38,792 nucleotides of DNA from the IMG/VR virus record IMGVR_UViG_3300008120_008631, positions 1 through 38,792 of that record; one strand, given 5' to 3'. Below are positions 23,787 to 30,228 of the stretch, piece after piece (position 1 is the first letter of the stretch; each line of letters begins with the position of its first letter). The position numbers were made by a program, and so were the translations under genes. This DNA comes from a virus. The notes beneath the pieces are model-generated. The model saw nothing but the letters and a program-made list of their open reading frames with translations, did no database searches and had not been told where the DNA came from.

Positions 23787-24486
23787 GGAAGACATTACTT
23801 AATTTGTATAGGTAGCTTTTCAGTTTATAATGTTCTTTATCTGTTATTAATCTAAAAACGTGATCGTATTCTTCGTCTTTTACTGGAACTATTTTAACTA
23901 GAGGTGTCCCAGCTTTCAATATTTCTTTCTTACCTAATGCATGCCAATAAACTTGTACATTAATATTATTTGATAACTGAGTATCTAAGAGTCCTGGTAT
24001 TACACTAAATCTTGTTTCATTATCATACCATACTGGTAAGAATAAAACTTTATAACCTTTTGGTACATTAACATACCAAGGTGTACTAAATTTCAAGACA
24101 GTTTGAAGTGTATTAGGTCTTGGAAAATGTTCAAAAAATATTTTTTCGTTAAAAAAATCAATTTCTTTTTTTGTAACACCTTTGAAATTTAAATTTTTTA
24201 TAACATAATCATCAGCATTTAATGGTGCATTCCACTCAAACCATTCACCGGTATTGTTTGCTTCTATCGAAAAATCTTGCCAAGTTCTAATAATATAACC
24301 AGTTTTACTATAGTCTATTATACCTGGGCAGTTTTTAATATTAGCTTTAGCATCTGGAGATATTTTTACTTTCTTAAATGTTTCAATAAAGTTTGTTTTA
24401 CTTAATTGAGGAGGATAGTGTTCAAGAGCTACAGGTATATCTGTATAAAATTCTATAATAGGTTTAGTCTTAAACATATTAAACAT
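23782..24486 (-). CDS. Phage protein, paralogue A (DUF6065-like)
   Basis: A 234-residue protein. KPIIEFYTDIP, IKNCPGIIDYSKTGYIIRTWQD, VLFLPVWYDNETRFSVIPGLLD and ILKAGTPLVKIVPV are blocks shared with the gene at 24827-25552; the two are clearly tandem paralogues. The fold is probably an all-beta, cupin-like one. Function is unknown. It starts 16 bases after the CCA of tRNA-Asp with GGAG as ribosome-binding site. Confidence 0.8.
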   Translation of the reverse strand: MFNMFKTKPIIEFYTDIPVALEHYPPQLSKTNFIETFKKVKISPDAKANIKNCPGIIDYSKTGYIIRTWQDFSIEANNTGEWFEWNAPLNADDYVIKNLNFKGVTKKEIDFFNEKIFFEHFPRPNTLQTVLKFSTPWYVNVPKGYKVLFLPVWYDNETRFSVIPGLLDTQLSNNINVQVYWHALGKKEILKAGTPLVKIVPVKDEEYDHVFRLITDKEHYKLKSYLYKLSNVFR

Positions 24487-24501
24487 AACTACTCCACTAA
24501 A

Positions 24502-24578
24502 TGGCGACCGCTACCGGGCTCGAACCGGCGACCTCTAGCGTGACAGGCTAGCGCTCTGACCGACTGAGCTAAGCGGCC
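24502..24578 (-). tRNA. tRNA-Asp (GTC)
   Basis: Acceptor GGCCGCT/AGCGGTC, loop CTGTCAC giving GTC, T-loop TTCGAGC, G73 and encoded CCA. Confidence 0.96.
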
Positions 24579-24584
24579 TTGTAC

Positions 24585-24660
24585 TGGAGGGGAAGATGGG
24601 ACTCGAACCCACATAAAAAGGTTTTGCAGACCTCTGCCTAGCCATTCGACGCACTTCCCC
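24585..24660 (-). tRNA. tRNA-Cys (GCA)
   Basis: Acceptor GGGGAAG/CTTCCCC, loop CTGCAAA giving GCA, T73 as usual for Cys, encoded CCA. Confidence 0.93.
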
Positions 24661-24751
24661 AAATATAGAGACCGTTGACTCGCCGGATAGTCTCACTGGT
24701 TAATTCCAGGTGCCTGTTGCGCTTTTCTATAGAGGCGTGGCCGGTACATAA
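24661..24751 (-). ncRNA. Structured spacer between tRNA-Thr and tRNA-Cys
   Basis: A 91-base stretch with no open frame. On the minus strand it can form CTGG-AATTAA-CCAG, GAGAC...GTCTC and GCCT...AGGC stems. It is longer than the 1-6 bases usual between neighbouring tRNAs here. It may be a small stable RNA like T4 species C/D, or a decayed tRNA; no anticodon or T-loop is visible. Confidence 0.35.
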
Positions 24752-24827
24752 TGGTGCCCACAACAAGATTCGAACTCGTGACCTACTGATTACTAATCAG
24801 TTGCTCTACCAACTGAGCTATGTGGGC
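24752..24827 (-). tRNA. tRNA-Thr (AGT)
   Basis: Acceptor GCCCACA/TGTGGGC, loop TTAGTAA giving AGT; the body is close to bacterial tRNA-Thr(TGT). A34 in a bacterial Thr tRNA is rare. Discriminator A and encoded CCA. Its first base is also the last base of the TAG stop of the upstream gene. Confidence 0.9.
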
Positions 24828-25552
24828 TAAAAATGATTATTTTTTAATAAACTAAATTTCTTAAAAGTAGAAGCGTCTTCTTTTGTAACTTGCCTTACTG
24901 TAATATTATTTTTTTCCATCTTAAATGGTATAATTTTTACAATAGGAGTGCCAGCTTTAAGTACTTCTTCTGTACCTAATTTATTCCACTGAATAGCGAC
25001 ATTTATCTGTTGATCTGTACCAGCTGGAAGTAATCCTGGTATTACTGTAAATCTTTCTTCATTATCATACCAGACGGGTAAAAATAATGCACCATAATCT
25101 TTAGGAAGTTTTATACACCATCTTGTAGGTATCTGAAGAATAAACTTTAAAGTATTATCTCTATAAAAATAAGGTGAATACATCTCTTTTGGAAAATGAG
25201 ATATTTCATTATTAAAATATGTATTTTGTTTTAAATATTCTGATGCATATTTTTCAGTATTCGTAGCTGACTTCCATTCATAGTACTCACCATCTTCTGA
25301 TGTGCGAATATGAATATCTTGCCACAATCTTATTACATGTCCATATTTGTAATATTCGATAATAGCAGGGCAGTTTTTTAAATTTACTTCTGAAGTATAA
25401 TTAAGTTCTGGGTTTAGTTTTGATGGTTTAATATTCTTAAAGATATTTGCAATATCTTTTTTACCATTATCTGGTGGAAATGTTTCTAATAATTCTGGAA
25501 TGATAGGGTAGAATTCTATCTTTGGTTTATTAAAAAAACTAAACAATGTCAC
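24827..25552 (-). CDS. Phage protein, paralogue B (DUF6065-like)
   Basis: A 241-residue protein with the same blocks as its neighbour (KPKIEFYPIIP, LKNCPAIIEYYKYGHVIRLWQD, LFLPVWYDNEERFTVIPGLL, VLKAGTPIVKIIPF). The N- and C-termini have diverged most, and the two genes are separated by three tRNAs and a structured spacer. Function is unknown. Its stop codon shares a base with tRNA-Thr(AGT). Confidence 0.8.
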   Translation of the reverse strand: MTLFSFFNKPKIEFYPIIPELLETFPPDNGKKDIANIFKNIKPSKLNPELNYTSEVNLKNCPAIIEYYKYGHVIRLWQDIHIRTSEDGEYYEWKSATNTEKYASEYLKQNTYFNNEISHFPKEMYSPYFYRDNTLKFILQIPTRWCIKLPKDYGALFLPVWYDNEERFTVIPGLLPAGTDQQINVAIQWNKLGTEEVLKAGTPIVKIIPFKMEKNNITVRQVTKEDASTFKKFSLLKNNHF

Positions 25553-25562
25553 ACCTTTAAAC

Positions 25563-25623
25563 TGGGCGGGAGAAAAGGATTTAACCTTTTAATTGCAGCT
25601 GCTGTTTCCAAACAGCTCTCCCG
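25563..25623 (-). tRNA. 61-nt tRNA-like element, one arm missing
   Basis: A perfect seven-pair acceptor stem CGGGAGA/TCTCCCG is followed by C and an encoded CCA, and a T-arm-like hairpin AAAGG-TTAAAT-CCTTT lacks one loop base compared with TTCAAAT. Only one further hairpin exists, GCTG-TTTGGAAA-CAGC, which looks more like a D-arm (GG in the loop) than an anticodon arm. It is 15 bases shorter than a normal tRNA. It may be a decayed tRNA or a non-decoding tRNA mimic. Confidence 0.6.
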
Positions 25624-25626
25624 ATA

Positions 25627-25701
25627 TGGTGCCCAAAGAGAGGATTGAACTCCCGACCTATCGCTTACAAGGCGATTGCACTACCGCTGTGCTATTTGGG
25701 C
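25627..25701 (-). tRNA. tRNA-Thr (TGT)
   Basis: Acceptor GCCCAAA/TTTGGGC, loop CTTGTAA giving TGT, T-loop TTCAATC, discriminator A and encoded CCA. Confidence 0.95.
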
Positions 25702-25712
25702 AATCATTTTAT

Positions 25713-25741
25713 ATGATAGATTAAATTATAATATAATGCAA
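25713..25741 (-). promoter_or_regulatory. Sigma70-like early promoter
   Basis: Minus strand TTGCAT (25741-25736), 17 bases, TATCAT (25718-25713), just before tRNA-Thr(TGT). It should transcribe the tRNAs and paralogue genes to the left. Confidence 0.7.
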
Positions 25742-25746
25742 CTATT

Positions 25747-26664
25747 TTAAGACCAGGTAGCTTTAAATCCACCAGATGCACCTGCTGCACCATTACCTAA
25801 ATTACCTGCGGAACCTGCACCGCCTGACCCAACAGTATATCTAATAACTAATCCCGGGGTAATTTGCGCTCTGGTAAAAGTTAAAGACGCATAAGCACCA
25901 CTACCACCTGATCCACCAGCTGCTCTGTTAGGGTTTGCATTTTTACCTGATTGAAAGTCACTATAACCACCTGATCCGCCACCACCTCCTGGTGCTCTAC
26001 CAGGAGAACCGTTTTTACCATTTATATTATGCGCACCCCTTGTACCACCTGTACCACCGTTAGGAGCATTCCCACCATTAGCACCAGTACCACCACCTGC
26101 ATCACCATTACCACCTGAATTGCCGTTTGTTTTTACTATTGTACTAGTAGTGAAAGTACCTGTATTAGAAGCAGTGCCGCCGCCACCACCAGAACCATTC
26201 TGGTTACCATATCTATAACCACTAGTTCCACCTCCACCACCTGTTGCAGTAAGTGTAGAAGAATTTATTACTATAGAAGATGTACCACCACTCCCACCAG
26301 ATGCTTTAACTGAATCATGATCTGCAGCACCTGCTCCACCCCCTGCACCCCATATTTCAAATTTTATATTGTTTCTAAAAACCGGTATAGTAAAAGATTT
26401 GTTAGATCCAGCTGTGTTATCTGTAGAAGAACCTGGTGGAGCAGGATCAGAAGAAGTTTTATCGTAGAAGTCAGAAAAACTTATAGGAGCTGTTGTTGTA
26501 AACCTACCTTGATTAAAAGGATAGAGTGATCCGTAAAAGGTTACACCTTTGTAATCGTTAACATCTCTTGTTTTACCTAAAGGATCATTACCTGAACCAA
26601 AAACATTAAATATTTCCGATACTGATATAGATTGACCTGAGGTAGGTGTATTAGCTGATGGCAT
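25747..26664 (-). CDS. Glycine-rich tail-fibre adhesin (gp38-like)
   Basis: A 305-residue protein. The N-terminus (SGQSISVSEIFNVFG...ISFSDFYDK) has the form of phage attachment motifs. From about residue 100 it becomes FEIWGAGGGAGAA followed by many GGxGG runs (such as GGGGGTSGYRYGNQNGSGG), like the polyglycine sandwich of gp38-type tip adhesins that contact host outer-membrane receptors. It is the last gene of a late operon starting at a TATAAATA box. The loops between Gly runs are expected to vary between strains. Confidence 0.8.
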   Translation of the reverse strand: MPSANTPTSGQSISVSEIFNVFGSGNDPLGKTRDVNDYKGVTFYGSLYPFNQGRFTTTAPISFSDFYDKTSSDPAPPGSSTDNTAGSNKSFTIPVFRNNIKFEIWGAGGGAGAADHDSVKASGGSGGTSSIVINSSTLTATGGGGGTSGYRYGNQNGSGGGGGTASNTGTFTTSTIVKTNGNSGGNGDAGGGTGANGGNAPNGGTGGTRGAHNINGKNGSPGRAPGGGGGSGGYSDFQSGKNANPNRAAGGSGGSGAYASLTFTRAQITPGLVIRYTVGSGGAGSAGNLGNGAAGASGGFKATWS

Positions 26665-26672
26665 TTTTATTC

Positions 26673-27170
26673 TTACCTTTTAATATATAAAAGTTCTGAC
26701 CCTTCGGGTACTGTAATGTTTGCCACTTTACCATTAGGTATTCTTGCATAATTAAATTGCTTTAGTTGCTTATCATTAATTATTGCAGTACCTTTTACAC
26801 ATATTATATTTTGTTCTTCCTCTGTACCTTGTATGGATGTACTTTGTTTAATAAGTACCATATCAAAAAATTTATCTGCAGGTATAGGGTTAATGCATAT
26901 CCAAGTTGCACCTCTGTCACCTGCAACAAACTTATATGGTTTTTTATAAAAGTATCTAATATCCCAGGCATTAGATACATCTGATTTGTTATGATATGAA
27001 CCGTCACCGTTATATACTGTACCACTACCTTCTAGTAAATAGAATATTTGGCTAAATCTTGCATCTGAAGAGACATCTTCTTGAGTATACTCATAAAAGT
27101 CATTAGAGGTAATATGACCTCTACACATTGCAAAACCTTTACAAACTGAAAGTGTGCTTATAAGTTTCAT
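26673..27170 (-). CDS. Cupin-like protein of the fibre operon
   Basis: A 165-residue beta-rich protein. FYLLEGSGTVYNGDGSYHNK resembles the first cupin motif and ICVKGTAIINDKQLKQFNYARI plus NITVPEGSELLYIKR the second. Metal ligands are not obvious. As it sits between the fibre adhesin and another small gene, it may be a fibre accessory or chaperone; that is inferred from position only. Confidence 0.6.
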   Translation of the reverse strand: MKLISTLSVCKGFAMCRGHITSNDFYEYTQEDVSSDARFSQIFYLLEGSGTVYNGDGSYHNKSDVSNAWDIRYFYKKPYKFVAGDRGATWICINPIPADKFFDMVLIKQSTSIQGTEEEQNIICVKGTAIINDKQLKQFNYARIPNGKVANITVPEGSELLYIKR

Positions 27171-27511
27171 ATTTCAACTTCCAGTGAATCACCTAATTTT
27201 AATTCATCTGCAGTATGTATAGAATGAACAGGTCTAACATCCGACATATTTAAATTATATTCTTTATTAGAAATACTTTCAAAAAAATCATGTGATAATT
27301 TATCTGATTTAATTTTTTGATCAAGATAATCAGAACCAATAAGTGCTAATAGTTTTACTAACTCTTCTTCTGTATCAGCATTAAAATTTACTGAATTAAA
27401 CGAATATGGTGTAGTTTCATAATGTTTACCTTCATGTAAACAGCTAAAAGAAACTATAAGAGAATTACTCTCTCTATCATAATTTTCAATTTTTACTTTA
27501 ACTGATTCCAT
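27167..27511 (-). CDS. Unknown protein, first gene of the fibre operon
   Basis: A 114-residue acidic protein (MESVKVKIENYDRESNSLIVSF) with a C-terminal SIHTADELKLGDSLEVEI. No family is recognised. ATG 27511 follows AAAGGTG and lies 28 bases behind an exact late box; its stop overlaps the cupin-like gene by 4 bases. Confidence 0.65.
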   Translation of the reverse strand: MESVKVKIENYDRESNSLIVSFSCLHEGKHYETTPYSFNSVNFNADTEEELVKLLALIGSDYLDQKIKSDKLSHDFFESISNKEYNLNMSDVRPVHSIHTADELKLGDSLEVEI

Positions 27512-27539
27512 AACATATCACCTTTTTGTTAATATGTTA

Positions 27540-27551
27540 TATTTATAAATG
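27540..27551. promoter_or_regulatory. Late promoter for the fibre operon, overlapping inverted copy
   Basis: Minus strand TATAAATA (27547-27540), exact T4-type late box, 28 bases before the fibre operon. The plus strand shows TATAAATG (27544-27551) on the same palindrome, pointing to the holin-like gene about 90 bases away. Confidence 0.7.
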
Positions 27552-27641
27552 CAGGCTAACCGTGGCACTACGCGAGTCTATTAAGCGACCAACCTTAATA
27601 AATATTACTGGCTCAATGTTGAGCTGTATGGAGGATCCAAG
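27552..27641 (+). promoter_or_regulatory. Leader of the holin-like gene
   Basis: A 90-base gap with AATAAATA on the plus strand (27597-27604, one change from the late box), a hairpin GCTCAATGTTGAGC (about 27611-27624) and AGGAGG-like GGAGGA before the ATG. This supports independent late expression of the plus-strand gene. Confidence 0.45.
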
Positions 27642-27875
27642 ATGGATATTCTAAAAACTATTAAAACATGGGCAGGTGCTCTTGCTGATGTGGCAGTATC
27701 AGTTCTCGCACTTATGATTGTTGTAGGTGTATTATTTAAGGGTATTGCAATTCCATTTCTACCTAACGTAGATGTTATTGCTAATGTAACATCAATTGTT
27801 AAGTCACTAGGCTCAGAAGGACTTGTTGGTTTAGTCGCTATCTGGGTATTGCATAGTATATGGAAAAATAGATAA
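27642..27875 (+). CDS. Small membrane protein, holin candidate
   Basis: A 77-residue protein with two hydrophobic segments (about residues 15-38 and 52-72) and a basic end (HSIWKNR). Size and layout fit a class II holin. It begins after GGAGGA at ATG 27642. The muralytic enzymes of this window lie more than 20 kb away, so a holin role is inferred from size only. Other small membrane proteins would look the same. Confidence 0.6.
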   Translation: MDILKTIKTWAGALADVAVSVLALMIVVGVLFKGIAIPFLPNVDVIANVTSIVKSLGSEGLVGLVAIWVLHSIWKNR

Positions 27876-27900
27876 TAGTTTAATTGAAAGTTTTTATTAT

Positions 27901-27935
27901 TAAAGCTCTCATCGTAAGGTGAGAGCTTTTTTATT
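27901..27935 (+). terminator. Rho-independent terminator
   Basis: AAGCTCTCA-TCGTAAGG-TGAGAGCTT forms a 9-bp stem followed by TTTTTATT on the plus strand, right after the holin-like gene. The minus strand has an A-rich side, so it is mainly a plus-strand terminator. Confidence 0.88.
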
Positions 27936-28011
27936 TGGTGCGGTGTACGGGAATCGAACCCATCTCTGGACCTTGAAAGGGTCTTATCCTAAACCGATAG
28001 ACGAACACCGC
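27936..28011 (-). tRNA. tRNA-Glu (TTC)
   Basis: Acceptor GCGGTGT/ACACCGC, loop CTTTCAA giving TTC, T-loop TTCGATT, discriminator A and encoded CCA. Confidence 0.95.
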
Positions 28012-28012
28012 A

Positions 28013-28086
28013 TGGCTGGGGGACAGGGACTCGAACCCCGATAACAGGAATCAAAATCCTAGGTCCTACCATTAGACGATCCCCCA
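28013..28086 (-). tRNA. tRNA-Gln (TTG)
   Basis: U1-A72 and G73, as usual for Gln; loop TTTTGAT giving TTG; encoded CCA. One base separates it from tRNA-Glu. Confidence 0.92.
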
Positions 28087-28092
28087 AAAAAA

Positions 28093-28166
28093 TGGTCCTC
28101 CGACAAGGTATCGATCCTTGGTCTCTCGATTATCAGTCGAGTGCTCTACCTTTGAGCTATCAGAGG
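28093..28166 (-). tRNA. tRNA-Ile (GAT)
   Basis: Acceptor CCTCTGA/TCGGAGG with one G-U, loop CTGATAA giving GAT, discriminator A, encoded CCA. The T-loop is ATCGATA-like, slightly unusual. Confidence 0.88.
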
Positions 28167-28167
28167 A

Positions 28168-28242
28168 TGGTGCAAATAGTTGGAGTCGAACCAACCTTAA
28201 AAGCCTTATGAGGACTCCTCGACACCTTGCCGACCTACTTGC
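28168..28242 (-). tRNA. tRNA with CAT anticodon (Met elongator or Ile2)
   Basis: Acceptor GCAAGTA/TATTTGC with one G-U, D-stem TCGG/TCGA, loop CTCATAA giving CAT, T-stem GTTGG/CCAAC, discriminator A and encoded CCA. G1-C72 rules out an initiator. C34 could be modified to lysidine, which would make it Ile2; the sequence does not decide. Confidence 0.88.
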
Positions 28243-28243
28243 A

Positions 28244-28318
28244 TGGTACCGTCTCCCAGAATTGAACTGGATCTTTCAGAGCCACAATCTGACGTGACTA
28301 CCACTACACTAAGACGGC
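28244..28318 (-). tRNA. tRNA-His (GTG), A73 and no G-1
   Basis: Acceptor GCCGTCT/AGACGGT (G1-U72), loop TTGTGGC giving GTG, encoded CCA. The base before position 1 is T and the discriminator is A, so the usual G-1:C73 pair is absent. This form is known from many Alphaproteobacteria. Confidence 0.9.
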
Positions 28319-28319
28319 A

Positions 28320-28396
28320 TGGAGCTCCCAAGAGGACTCAAACCCCTAACCTCCACGTCCGTAGCGTGGCGCTCTATCCAGTTGAGCTATGGAAGC
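28320..28396 (-). tRNA. tRNA-Arg (ACG)
   Basis: Acceptor GCTTCCA/TGGGAGC with one G-U, loop CTACGGA giving ACG (A34 normally becomes inosine), T73, encoded CCA. It lies 1 base from tRNA-His and 3 bases from the next gene's stop. Confidence 0.92.
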
Positions 28397-28399
28397 TTA

Positions 28400-28741
28400 T
28401 TAATTGCAGATTGTATTGTAAATCATTTGATCAGCAGCAGTCTTAATAGAATGAAATCTATCTAACACGTTATAGTTAACTCTTGGAGGATCATCTCTAT
28501 AACTTTCTATAGCTACTAATGTTTTATACTGCTTGGTAATACAGTCCCACTCTACTTTGGCAAGTAACCATGTACGATCATATCGTAGGAGTTTTTGCCA
28601 GACTGTAACTCTATCTGCTAGTTTAATTGTAGGTTGTAATATTTTTATTTGATAATGTTTAGTAGTTTCAATCACTAACCATTCTTCTGCATAAGCAGGT
28701 AAATAAAATAACGAAAATAATATAACTAATATTTTTTTCAT
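28400..28741 (-). CDS. Secreted surface-adhesin E-like small protein
   Basis: A 113-residue protein with signal peptide MKKILVILFSLFYLPAYA. The mature part, with VTVWQKLLRYDR, a central WDCITKQYKTL and C-terminal MIYNTIC, follows the pattern of surface-adhesin protein E (two Cys, central W). These are small exported proteins of Proteobacteria. ATG 28741 lies only 17 bases after the CCA of tRNA-Pro and has no clear ribosome-binding site. The larger frame to 28807 is a shadow of the tRNA. Confidence 0.65.
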   Translation of the reverse strand: MKKILVILFSLFYLPAYAEEWLVIETTKHYQIKILQPTIKLADRVTVWQKLLRYDRTWLLAKVEWDCITKQYKTLVAIESYRDDPPRVNYNVLDRFHSIKTAADQMIYNTICN

Positions 28742-28758
28742 TAAATATTTATGTAAAT

Positions 28759-28835
28759 TGGTCTGCCTAGTAGGATTCGAACCTACGACCCCTTGACTCC
28801 AAATCAAGTGCGCTACCAGACTGCGCTACAGGCAG
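28759..28835 (-). tRNA. tRNA-Pro (TGG)
   Basis: C1-G72 as usual for Pro, acceptor CTGCCTG/TAGGCAG, loop TTTGGAG giving TGG, T-loop TTCGAAT, discriminator A, encoded CCA. Confidence 0.95.
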
Positions 28836-28838
28836 ATA

Positions 28839-29189
28839 TTAAATTAAATTCTGTGCTAATACCATACAGCTTATCCATACCCATATAGTATTAAACCCTA
28901 CAAGAGTAGGTAGTAGTTTTTTATTACTAGCCCATATTAACGTTAAACTAGTTGCTAAAGTAAAGAAATATAACCACCATATTTGTATATTAAAAATTAA
29001 ACCAGGAACAATAATGATTGCTTTTGCAAGCCAACTAGCAAACTCTACTTTGTTATAGTTAGTCCAATATTCTCTAGTAAACCACATCTTATAACAATTT
29101 TTAATATTATTAAAACCACTATGACTATATGTTATTGAAATACTAATAAACCATAAAATGGTAGCAATAATTATTTGTTGTTGTGTCAT
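28839..29189 (-). CDS. Small membrane protein
   Basis: A 116-residue protein with three or four hydrophobic segments (about 5-22, 53-70, 68-86, 92-112) and aromatic residues at the membrane edges. Unknown function. AAGGA precedes ATG 29189, 11 bases after the CCA of tRNA-Lys. It ends 3 bases before tRNA-Pro. Confidence 0.65.
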   Translation of the reverse strand: MTQQQIIIATILWFISISITYSHSGFNNIKNCYKMWFTREYWTNYNKVEFASWLAKAIIIVPGLIFNIQIWWLYFFTLATSLTLIWASNKKLLPTLVGFNTIWVWISCMVLAQNLI

Positions 29190-29200
29190 AATAAATCCTT

Positions 29201-29276
29201 TGGTAGATCCATCCGGACTCGAACCGGAAACCTTTCGGTTAAAAGCCGCTTGCTCTACCTATTGAGCTATGGATCC
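29201..29276 (-). tRNA. tRNA-Lys (TTT)
   Basis: Acceptor GGATCCA/TGGATCT (one G-U), loop CTTTTAA giving TTT, T-loop TTCGAGT, discriminator A and encoded CCA. Confidence 0.95.
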
Positions 29277-29278
29277 AA

Positions 29279-29313
29279 AAGAAAAAGGGGAGCACTAAGC
29301 CCCCCTTTATGAA
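29279..29313 (-). terminator. Terminator after the HTH gene
   Basis: Minus strand AAAGGGGGGC-TTAGT-GCTCCCCTTT forms a stem of about 9-10 bp with one mismatch, followed by TTCTTTT. It separates the HTH gene from tRNA-Lys. Confidence 0.8.
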
Positions 29314-29334
29314 CCCATAACGGTGACTTAGATA

Positions 29335-29589
29335 TTAAGCAAAAGCTTCTGCACCGAGAACTGCATAACCAGCAGCGACGACTCGACGTGAAGCCTTACC
29401 AAGACGGTACTTGTTGGTTACACGACCTTTAGTATCGGTGTGCTTGTTGAGGTAAATAGGGAAGCCTTCTGAACGAAGAGTATGGATAACTCCACGAGCA
29501 TTAGCAATTCCAAAGCGAGCAGAAATCTGCTTGCCAGTAAGTTCTTCACCAGACATAAGAGCTTCGAGGACACGATTAGTAGTAGTCAT
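29335..29589 (-). CDS. Winged-helix DNA-binding protein
   Basis: An 84-residue basic protein. ALMSGEELTGKQISARFGIANARGVIHTL is a helix-turn-helix and GRVTNKYRLGKASRRVV is the wing and a basic tail. It resembles small HTH regulators in many phages. ATG 29589 after GGAG is used rather than 29619. It lies behind a strong sigma70-like promoter and before a terminator, so it is a single-gene early unit and a candidate regulator. Confidence 0.78.
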   Translation of the reverse strand: MTTTNRVLEALMSGEELTGKQISARFGIANARGVIHTLRSEGFPIYLNKHTDTKGRVTNKYRLGKASRRVVAAGYAVLGAEAFA

Positions 29590-29642
29590 ATGTTTTCTCC
29601 ATAATATAGAAATGAGCACTGTGCTCTGTTATTAACATTAAT

Positions 29643-29671
29643 AATATACGATAGTTACATAATTAATGCAA
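29643..29671 (-). promoter_or_regulatory. Sigma70-like early promoter of the HTH gene
   Basis: Minus strand TTGCAT (29671-29666), exactly 17 bases, TATATT (29648-29643), then ATTAATG. It is one of a family of near-identical promoters at 30.55, 31.65 and 31.86 kb. Confidence 0.82.
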
Positions 29672-29876
29672 CAATAAATTAGCGATAGTCTTTTTTGTGT
29701 CAGGAAGACTATCAAACCCCGTATAGACAGCCCATCCCACGTTTCGTCTATAGCGGAAGCAGAGTATACCGAGCAGGAGGCCCGAGTGGGTCTGCTACTA
29801 AACCTCACGCTTTGGTCTAGTTTGTCTGAAATTAAACGACTACCCAGGTATGACTACCGTAGTATTCAGATCAAAA
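29672..29876 (-). ncRNA. Structured non-coding block D
   Basis: 205 bases with no convincing open frame after tRNA-Tyr. The minus strand can form TCTGAA...TTCAGA, TATAGAC...GTCTATA (29722-29728 with 29746-29752), AGCAG...CTGCT, and a 9-bp hairpin GATAGTCTT/AAGACTATC (29684-29713) at its end. The last hairpin may stop transcription or protect the 3' end. No known class is recognised. Confidence 0.5.
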
Positions 29877-29961
29877 TGGTGGGAGAGGAAGGACTCGAAC
29901 CTACGAAGTCATAGACAAGAGATTTACAGTCTCCCCCCTTTGCCGCTCGGGACACTCTCCC
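29877..29961 (-). tRNA. tRNA-Tyr (GTA)
   Basis: Acceptor GGGAGAG/CTCTCCC, loop CTGTAAA giving GTA, long class II variable arm, T-loop TTCGAGT, discriminator A and encoded CCA. Confidence 0.94.
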
Positions 29962-30133
29962 AAAAATTTAAAGCTGGGTTACTCATTCCCAGCAGTCGAT
30001 CTTCAAACGTGTCGACAGGTTCAGGACTTAAGACGTCTGTGCAGATGGAACCTCAGCCGTCCACTAGCTATATCCTCACTCAATTGCACAGCCATTAGTG
30101 AGGGATTAATAGGGATTCCAACCCCTACAATAT
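29962..30133 (-). ncRNA. Structured non-coding block C with a possible kissing loop
   Basis: 172 bases between tRNA-Ser and tRNA-Tyr, no reliable open frame. Hairpin 1 pairs 30074-30080 with 30097-30103 (7 bp) and hairpin 2 pairs 30017-30022 with 30048-30053 (6 bp). Their loops hold perfectly complementary 7-mers (30085-30091 and 30037-30043), which would form a kissing interaction. GTCGA/TCGAC and a 6-bp GCTGGG/CCCAGC hairpin (29973-29993) follow. The order suggests a folded RNA. Confidence 0.6.
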
Positions 30134-30223
30134 TGGCGGAAAGGGTGAGATTCGAACTCACGGTACCTTTGCAGGCACTTCGGTTTTCAAGACCGACGGA
30201 TTAAACCACTCTCCCACCTTTCC
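30134..30223 (-). tRNA. tRNA-Ser (TGA)
   Basis: Acceptor GGAAAGG/CCTTTCC, loop CTTGAAA giving TGA, long variable arm, T-loop TTCGAAT, G73 and encoded CCA. Confidence 0.95.
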
Positions 30224-30228
30224 AATAT

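Noticed and set aside
25563-25623. tRNA-Pro(TGG) or tRNA-Ala(TGC) call for the 61-base element
   Set aside because: The possible anticodons do not sit in a seven-base loop on a five-pair stem, and one arm is missing.
28746-28753. CATAAATA as a late promoter for the secreted adhesin-E-like gene
   Set aside because: It lies only about 5 bases before the ATG and directly behind the CCA of tRNA-Pro; the message is more simply made by tRNA processing.
29672-29876. Hammerhead ribozyme, from GACGAAAC in block D
   Set aside because: No CTGATGA core at the right distance on the same strand.
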